Shown here: piece after piece, positions 59,947-64,000 of the stretch
How positions within the stretch are numbered: the first letter of the stretch is position 1
Layout of the letters: each line of letters starts with the position of its first letter
Source: Dyadobacter sp. CY323
GTDB taxonomy: Bacteria; Bacteroidota; Bacteroidia; Cytophagales; Spirosomataceae
Length of the DNA stretch: 64,000 nucleotides
Reading direction: 5' to 3'
NCBI RefSeq assembly: GCF_021390245.1
Contig: NZ_JAJUXH010000017.1
Span: forward strand, 1-64,000
Notes under the pieces: model-generated
Seen by the model: only the letters and a program-made list of their open reading frames with translations
Database searches by the model: none
What the model was told of the DNA's origin: nothing
Translations under genes and position numbers: made by a program

Positions 59947-61428
59947 TTACCAACCCAAAGAATCTATCACATCCGAAGCAATCAACGCAGTTTGTCCCTT
60001 TTGTTCTGCTGCCTTGTCGCCGGCCAGACCATGTTGATATACTCCAAGAATCGCAGCGTCTCTCGGGCTATACTTTTGTGCCAGTAGACTGGTGATGATG
60101 CCGGTCAGAACGTCCCCGGTTCCGCCAGTCGCCATTCCGGGGTTGCCGGTTGAGTTGAAATGCACTTCGCCGTCTGGGAGGATTACTGCAGTATTTGCGC
60201 CTTTCAAACAGATGATCACTTTGTGTTTTTTCGAAAAAGCTCTCCCATTTTCTAGTCTTTCAAATTCGTCTTTACTATCTCCCGCCAGACGTTGAAATTC
60301 TTTTGGATGCGGTGTTAAAATCGTGTTTTCAGGTAATTTTTCTAAGAAATGCCTGTTTTGCGAGAGCAAATTCAATGCATCGGCATCTATAACCAATGGT
60401 ACTTTGGCCGAGTCAAATAATTGTTCAAGAACCTTCATCGTTTTTGAGTCTTGACCAATTCCGGGCCCAATGCCGATTGCCGAGTAAGTTTCCAGGTCAG
60501 GTAAGATGGAGAGGTGATTTTCATCTATGTCTGGTACAGCCATTGCTTCGGGGATGGATATCTGAACAATGTTATAGCCGCAACCCGGGAAATGCATGGT
60601 TAATAGTCCAACCCCCGATCGCAGGCAGGCTTTTCCAGCCAAAACCGCCGCGCCTATTTTTCCATAACTTCCGGCGATCAGCAATGCATGACCGTAAGTG
60701 CCTTTGTGCGAAAACTTTCCCCGAGGTTTGATAAGTGATTCTGCCGCCTGTTTTTGTGTGTAAAAAAATGGTGTTTGCGTTCTGTGAATGTATTCCTGAC
60801 TAAGTCCAATGTCAACCAAATGCCAATCACCTGTGAACTCGGCATTTTGCGGAAGCATAAATGCCAGTTTCGGAATTTGAAATGAAACCGTATAGTCAGG
60901 TTTAATGATGATATCGTCTTTTGCATTTGGTTGATCGGCATACAGACCGCTGGCAATATCAACCGCGACAAGTTTGTTAGGAAGCTCATTTAGTTTCGTA
61001 ATAACTTCTGCAACAATGCCTACTACCGGCCGCGATAGCCCGGAGCCCAATAATGCATCAATGCATATCACCTGGTCGCCAAACTCAGGAAACTCGTGTA
61101 TTGATGTGAGAATATGAGGTTGTAGATGATTTTTTAGCCGACTAAGGTTGCTTTCGAAATCTTCGGAAGCATTTGAAGTATAGTCTAAAATAGTCACATA
61201 GACGTCGTAACTCAGCATACTCAGAATCCGCGCCACGGCCAGTCCGTCGCCGCCATTATTTCCTTTTCCACAAAAAATATGCACCGGACGTGTGTTAACA
61301 AACTGATTTTTAAACCATCCGACAAATGCATTGGCAGCTCTTTCCATCAGGTCCAGTGACGAAATCGGTTCGTTTTGAATTGTAAATGCATCTAATTCAC
61401 GGATTTGGCTGACATTTAATATTTTCAT
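59947..61428 (-). CDS. nnr: bifunctional NAD(P)H-hydrate epimerase / ADP-dependent dehydratase
   Basis: The 493-residue protein fuses two repair enzymes. The N-terminal YjeF_N domain (about 1-220) has 'VHIFCGKGNNGGDGLAVA' and 'VICIDALLGSGLSRPV', binding the epimerase substrate. The C-terminal carbohydrate-kinase-like dehydratase (about 230-493) has 'VIDADALNLLSQN', 'ILTPHPKEFQRL' and 'GNPGMATGGTGDVLTGII', which bind ADP/ATP. The enzyme converts damaged NADHX/NADPHX back to NAD(P)H. The full fused length is usual in bacteria. It stands alone between two intergenic stretches. Confidence 0.96.
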   Translation of the reverse strand: MKILNVSQIRELDAFTIQNEPISSLDLMERAANAFVGWFKNQFVNTRPVHIFCGKGNNGGDGLAVARILSMLSYDVYVTILDYTSNASEDFESNLSRLKNHLQPHILTSIHEFPEFGDQVICIDALLGSGLSRPVVGIVAEVITKLNELPNKLVAVDIASGLYADQPNAKDDIIIKPDYTVSFQIPKLAFMLPQNAEFTGDWHLVDIGLSQEYIHRTQTPFFYTQKQAAESLIKPRGKFSHKGTYGHALLIAGSYGKIGAAVLAGKACLRSGVGLLTMHFPGCGYNIVQISIPEAMAVPDIDENHLSILPDLETYSAIGIGPGIGQDSKTMKVLEQLFDSAKVPLVIDADALNLLSQNRHFLEKLPENTILTPHPKEFQRLAGDSKDEFERLENGRAFSKKHKVIICLKGANTAVILPDGEVHFNSTGNPGMATGGTGDVLTGIITSLLAQKYSPRDAAILGVYQHGLAGDKAAEQKGQTALIASDVIDSLGW

Positions 61429-61577
61429 GAAATCATTCTCATTAAGTCTTGAAACAAAGAAACAAATGCTTCAACCATATACCAATCAATTGATCCACAG
61501 TGATTGGAGGCCGCCAGACATGATAATATTTAACTGTTTTAAAAGGAGATAAGCTTTCAGATAAAGGGAAAAAATCT

Positions 61578-61585
61578 TAGCTTTG
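61578..61585 (+). promoter_or_regulatory. -7 element of the rplS promoter
   Basis: TAGCTTTG matches TAnnTTTG and lies about 93 bases before the rplS ATG. No clear TTTG is seen at the upstream distance. Confidence 0.5.
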
Positions 61586-61591
61586 CACTCG

Positions 61592-61678
61592 TTTTCGCAA
61601 TGGCTGTTTTGAATGAAGGGGCGTCACCCCGTCCGCTGGAAGCAAGCTATCATTTTTAATCCATAACAAGCACTCGTC
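61592..61678 (+). promoter_or_regulatory. rplS leader, possible ribosomal protein autoregulatory RNA
   Basis: The predicted 5' leader is about 87 bases and carries a short hairpin: GGGG (61618-61621) with CCCC (61627-61630) around CGTCA, followed by GTCCGCTGGAAGC. Leaders with protein-specific regulation have been described for L19 in other bacteria; whether this is one is inference. Confidence 0.35.
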
Positions 61679-62041
61679 ATGAGCGAACTTATTAAACTCG
61701 TTGAAGCTACGATTGAAAATCGTAAATCCGAGTATCCTGAATTTGGTTCAGGTGACACGATTAATGTACACGTTAAGATCCGCGAGGGTAACAAAGAACG
61801 TGTTCAGCAATTCCAGGGCACTGTCATGCAACGTCGTAATCTTAGCGGCGCAGGAGAAACTTTCACAGTACGTAAAATATCGAATGGTATTGCCGTAGAA
61901 CGTGTTTTCCCGATTCTTTCGCCAAGTATCGCTAAAATCGAATTGATCCGTCGCGGTAAAGTACGCCGTTCACGTTTGTTCTACCTACGTGGCCGTCAAG
62001 GTAAAGCCGCTCGTATTAAAGAGCTTAAAGTGTCGAAATAA
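61679..62041 (+). CDS. rplS: 50S ribosomal protein L19
   Basis: The 120-residue protein matches L19 across its length: 'YPEFGSGDTINVHVKIREG', 'VQQFQGTVMQRRNLSGAGETFTVRKI' in part, 'VERVFPILSPSIAKIEL' and 'RSRLFYLRGRQGKAARIKE'. L19 sits at the interface of the large and small ribosomal subunits. The gene is alone here: in other phyla it follows trmD and rpsP, but neither is adjacent. A promoter -7 element and an 87-base leader are upstream and a terminator is downstream, consistent with its own transcript. Confidence 0.98.
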   Translation: MSELIKLVEATIENRKSEYPEFGSGDTINVHVKIREGNKERVQQFQGTVMQRRNLSGAGETFTVRKISNGIAVERVFPILSPSIAKIELIRRGKVRRSRLFYLRGRQGKAARIKELKVSK

Positions 62042-62066
62042 AAAATTTTATTCCGGCCAGAAATTT

Positions 62067-62105
62067 AAAACCCTGCATGTGATCTTTTCCTGCAGGGTTT
62101 TGTTG
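62067..62105 (+). terminator. rplS terminator
   Basis: AAAACCCTGCA (62067-62077) pairs with TGCAGGGTTTT (62091-62101) around a 13-base loop, followed by GTTG. It lies 26 bases after the rplS stop. Confidence 0.88.
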
Positions 62106-62114
62106 TTTTGGAAG

Positions 62115-62208
62115 TAGCTAAAAGCTTTTAGCCATTAGCCATTAGCCCTTTATACTAGTTGTAACTGCCAATAGCTAACTGCCAACAGCTAACAGCTAAC
62201 AGCTAACT
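62115..62208. repeat. AGCTAAC heptamer repeat
   Basis: The segment starts with TAGCTAAAAGCTTTTAGCC and tandem TTAGCCA units on the left, and on the right has GCCAATAGC, then three or more tandem AGCTAAC units (62188-62208). The halves are partly inverted. The same units occur at 30271-30411. It lies between the rplS terminator and dapF. Confidence 0.82.
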
Positions 62209-62221
62209 TAACATTGCTATT

Positions 62222-63001
62222 ATGAAAATTACATTCTATAAATATCAAGGTACCGGAAATGATTTTGTGATGATCGATGATCGCGATCAGACGTTTCCTG
62301 TTTCAAAACAATTAATAGCATCCATTTGTCATCGCCGGTTTGGTATTGGCTCCGATGGGCTGATCCTGCTTCAAAATGCGGAAGGGTATGACTTCAGGAT
62401 GGTTTATTTCAATGCGGACGGTGGCGAAGGGAGTATGTGTGGAAACGGTGGCCGTTGCGTGGTGCGTTTTGCAAGTGATCTCGGGATTTTCTCAGGCAGT
62501 ACGCGGTTTATTGCAGTCGATGGGGAACACGAAGGTACAGTTAATGATGATATCATTCGGTTGAAGATGTCCCATGTGCAGGAAGTGCAGCATTATCCGG
62601 AGTTTGATTTTTTAAATACAGGCTCACCGCATTATGTTACTTATGTGGATCATGTGGAAGAGGTGGATGTGGTAAACCTAGGTAGTGAAATTCGCTATGG
62701 ATCCGTTTATGGTCCGCAAGGTGGTACGAATGTGAATTTTGTGGAGGTCATTGAGGAGAACCACCTGAGTGTCAGAACGTATGAGCGCGGCGTGGAAGAT
62801 GAAACATTCAGCTGCGGAACCGGTGTGACTGCCTGCGCATTATCAGCCAATTTGAGGAACGGCTGGGAGAGCCCCATTACCGTGGAAACAATCGGAGGTA
62901 CGCTGGAAGTAGCTTACGAAAAACGTGGCGACGGTGAATATGGCGACATTTACCTGATCGGCCCGGCTGTCCGGGTTTTCGAAGGAAGTTTGGATATATA
63001 A
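62222..63001 (+). CDS. dapF: diaminopimelate epimerase
   Basis: The 259-residue enzyme has both catalytic cysteines: Cys73 in 'GSMCGNGGRC' and Cys198 in 'ETFSCGTGVTACA', the mirrored pair that epimerises LL- to meso-diaminopimelate. Asn12-Asp14 in 'GTGNDFV' and 'GGTNVNF' are also conserved. Product feeds lysine and peptidoglycan synthesis. It follows a heptamer repeat after rplS and is closed by a strong terminator. No start ambiguity: ATG 62222 opens directly into the first strand (MKITFYKYQG). Confidence 0.98.
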   Translation: MKITFYKYQGTGNDFVMIDDRDQTFPVSKQLIASICHRRFGIGSDGLILLQNAEGYDFRMVYFNADGGEGSMCGNGGRCVVRFASDLGIFSGSTRFIAVDGEHEGTVNDDIIRLKMSHVQEVQHYPEFDFLNTGSPHYVTYVDHVEEVDVVNLGSEIRYGSVYGPQGGTNVNFVEVIEENHLSVRTYERGVEDETFSCGTGVTACALSANLRNGWESPITVETIGGTLEVAYEKRGDGEYGDIYLIGPAVRVFEGSLDI

Positions 63002-63018
63002 GATGATCTTCTGGTTAG

Positions 63019-63063
63019 AAAAAAGAAAGGCTGCGAGTGTGAGATTCGCAGCCTTTCTTTTTT
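63019..63063. terminator. bidirectional terminator between dapF and rhodanese genes
   Basis: Arms 63019-63036 (core AAAGGCTGCGA) and 63046-63063 (core TCGCAGCCTTT) pair perfectly over 18 bases around a 9-base loop, with A- and T-runs on both sides. Confidence 0.92.
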
Positions 63064-63364
63064 ATTCCGATTCGATAATACCACCTTTTACGTGGTAAAT
63101 TTCTTTATCAACCCATTCCGGGACCCGGCAGTAGTCCATGGCTGCCACTTTACTCCTGACCCCGTTTGTGCAGATCACAACGATTTTTTGATAATGAGTC
63201 AGCAAATTCCGTTTGTCCCGGATCTCGGCAAGTGGAATGTTTAATCCGCCCTCATTAAACTCTTCAAATTCCCAAACTTCACGGACATCGACTAATACAG
63301 AATCAGGACTGTGTATCACTTCCCTCGCCTGCTTTAAATCAATATCCAGATAAGCCTTTCGCAT
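63062..63364 (-). CDS. rhodanese-like domain protein
   Basis: The 100-residue single rhodanese domain has the active Cys65 in 'VVICTNGVRSK', with 'DSVLVDVREVWEFEEF' as the first conserved strand and the 'GGLNIPL' turn. The active loop CTNGVR has the six-residue length of sulfurtransferases. No signal peptide is present. Small rhodaneses move sulfur in the cytosol, with partners unknown here. It is convergent with dapF across a shared terminator and 6 bases downstream of the helicase gene on the same strand. Confidence 0.92.
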   Translation of the reverse strand: MRKAYLDIDLKQAREVIHSPDSVLVDVREVWEFEEFNEGGLNIPLAEIRDKRNLLTHYQKIVVICTNGVRSKVAAMDYCRVPEWVDKEIYHVKGGIIESE

Positions 63365-63370
63365 TCCGTT

Positions 63371-64000
63371 TTACCGTAATACTGCAAATGGATGATCATT
63401 AACGACGGGGATATTTTTTGCAATCAGCTTGTGAATATCCTTCAAAAACGGTTTTTCATCCCTGTCGCAGAATGAGAATGCAATGCCTTTTGCACCTGCG
63501 CGACCTGTCCGGCCGATGCGGTGAACGTAGGTTTCCGGAATATTAGGAATCTCATAGTTGATCACGTGAGTCAGATCATCGACATCAATTCCTCTCGCAG
63601 CGATATCAGTTGCCACCAAAACCCGGAGAGATTGGTTTTTGAAATTTTTCAATGCATTCTGACGCGCAGTCTGTGATTTGTTACCGTGAATGGCTTCCGA
63701 AGTAACTCCGGCTTTTTTCAAAACCTTCACAACCTTATCTGCGCCATGTTTTGTTCTGGTAAAAACCAATGCAGTTGCAATCGTTTTATCTTCCAGAATA
63801 TGTAGTAACAATGAATTTTTGTCTGACTTATCAACAAAAAATACGGATTGACGAATGGTTTCAGCAGTGGAAGAAACCGGAGTAACTTCTACTTTCGAAG
63901 GATTTGTAAGTATCGTATTTGCCAGCGTAACAATCGCGGGAGGCATGGTAGCAGAGAAAAACAGCGACTGACGTTTCGCAGGCAACAACTTGATCACCTT
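63371..64000 (-). CDS. DEAD-box RNA helicase, N-terminus beyond the window
   Basis: About 210 C-terminal residues of the helicase are present; the reading frame is open through the right edge. Visible motifs are III ('FFSATMP'), the start of RecA domain 2 with 'TALVFTRTKHGAD' (IV), 'VLVATDIAARGIDV' (V) and 'YVHRIGRTGRAGAKG' (VI). The DEAD motif itself lies beyond the window. The pattern resembles the RhlE group common in Bacteroidota, which acts in ribosome assembly and mRNA turnover. It ends 6 bases before the rhodanese gene. Confidence 0.94.
   Translation of the reverse strand, partial: KVIKLLPAKRQSLFFSATMPPAIVTLANTILTNPSKVEVTPVSSTAETIRQSVFFVDKSDKNSLLLHILEDKTIATALVFTRTKHGADKVVKVLKKAGVTSEAIHGNKSQTARQNALKNFKNQSLRVLVATDIAARGIDVDDLTHVINYEIPNIPETYVHRIGRTGRAGAKGIAFSFCDRDEKPFLKDIHKLIAKNIPVVNDHPFAVLR

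Noticed and set aside
1..64000. tRNA or rRNA genes
   Set aside because: No cloverleaf signature with a GGTTCGA-type T-loop and no rRNA-like stretch was noticed on either strand. A tRNA finder could detect an atypical one.

Overview
The window looks like a chromosomal segment of an aerobic, gliding-type Bacteroidota, most likely Cytophagales close to Dyadobacter/Spirosoma. The lineage call rests on a PorX-type response regulator (type IX secretion control), two CarboxypepD_reg/TonB receptors, a DUF5916 outer-membrane protein, a DUF4905 protein, a system-I cytochrome c cluster with a CxxxY CcmE, scarce Shine-Dalgarno sequences and several promoters of the Bacteroidota form TTTG-N(15-21)-TAnnTTTG. 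The genus is an inference. No rRNA, tRNA, CRISPR array, IS element or prophage was seen. One RNA gene, the small SRP RNA, is clear.

Region 1 (1-7.5 kb): a truncated BaiN/HI0933-type flavoprotein; a two-gene lysine-degradation unit (saccharopine/lysine-6-dehydrogenase-like enzyme plus ALDH7-type aldehyde dehydrogenase); then, behind its own promoter, a compact four-gene block resembling part of a lasso-peptide locus (PqqD-like, B2 protease-like, HPr-kinase-like, nucleotidyltransferase) with no precursor and no cyclase; then an aldose epimerase. Region 2 (7.5-19.2 kb): housekeeping genes ftsH, rsfS, birA, SRP RNA, a transaldolase-like aldolase, ftsE, porX, kdsB, DUF4905, a LysM protein and TIGR02757.

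Region 3 (19.2-27.8 kb): a sugar locus. Reading on the minus strand there are two Gfo/Idh/MocA oxidoreductases, a sugar-phosphate isomerase-like protein and a 1138-residue ThuA/glucose-dehydrogenase-like/PKD/cytochrome c/CBM fusion, with a divergent MFS transporter. The combination fits oxidation of sugars or 3-keto-glycosides coupled to the respiratory chain. Region 4 (27.8-37.9 kb): mutS2, an A-type Fe-S protein lacking its C-terminal cysteines, a NUMOD4/HNH protein, a lipid operon (MBL hydrolase, pssA, FabH-like), two lipoproteins, an RsmI-like methyltransferase and an alpha/beta hydrolase.

Region 5 (38-51.5 kb): two large TonB receptors without SusD partners, a phosphodiesterase and patatin pair, a polyprenyl synthase, an LRR protein and a DUF5916 protein. 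Region 6 (51.5-59 kb): ccmB-ccmC-ccmD-ccmE-ccmF operon, divergent from feoAB. Region 7 (58.8-64 kb): a DUF433/DUF5615 toxin-antitoxin-like pair, the bifunctional NAD(P)HX repair enzyme, rplS, dapF, a rhodanese and a truncated DEAD-box helicase.

Intergenic DNA holds many strong hairpin terminators between converging genes and three heptamer-based, mirror-arranged repeats (23.8, 30.3 and 62.1 kb). The items most worth follow-up are the cyclase-less lasso-like block, the heptamer palindromes, the ThuA fusion locus and the CGC-less A-type protein.
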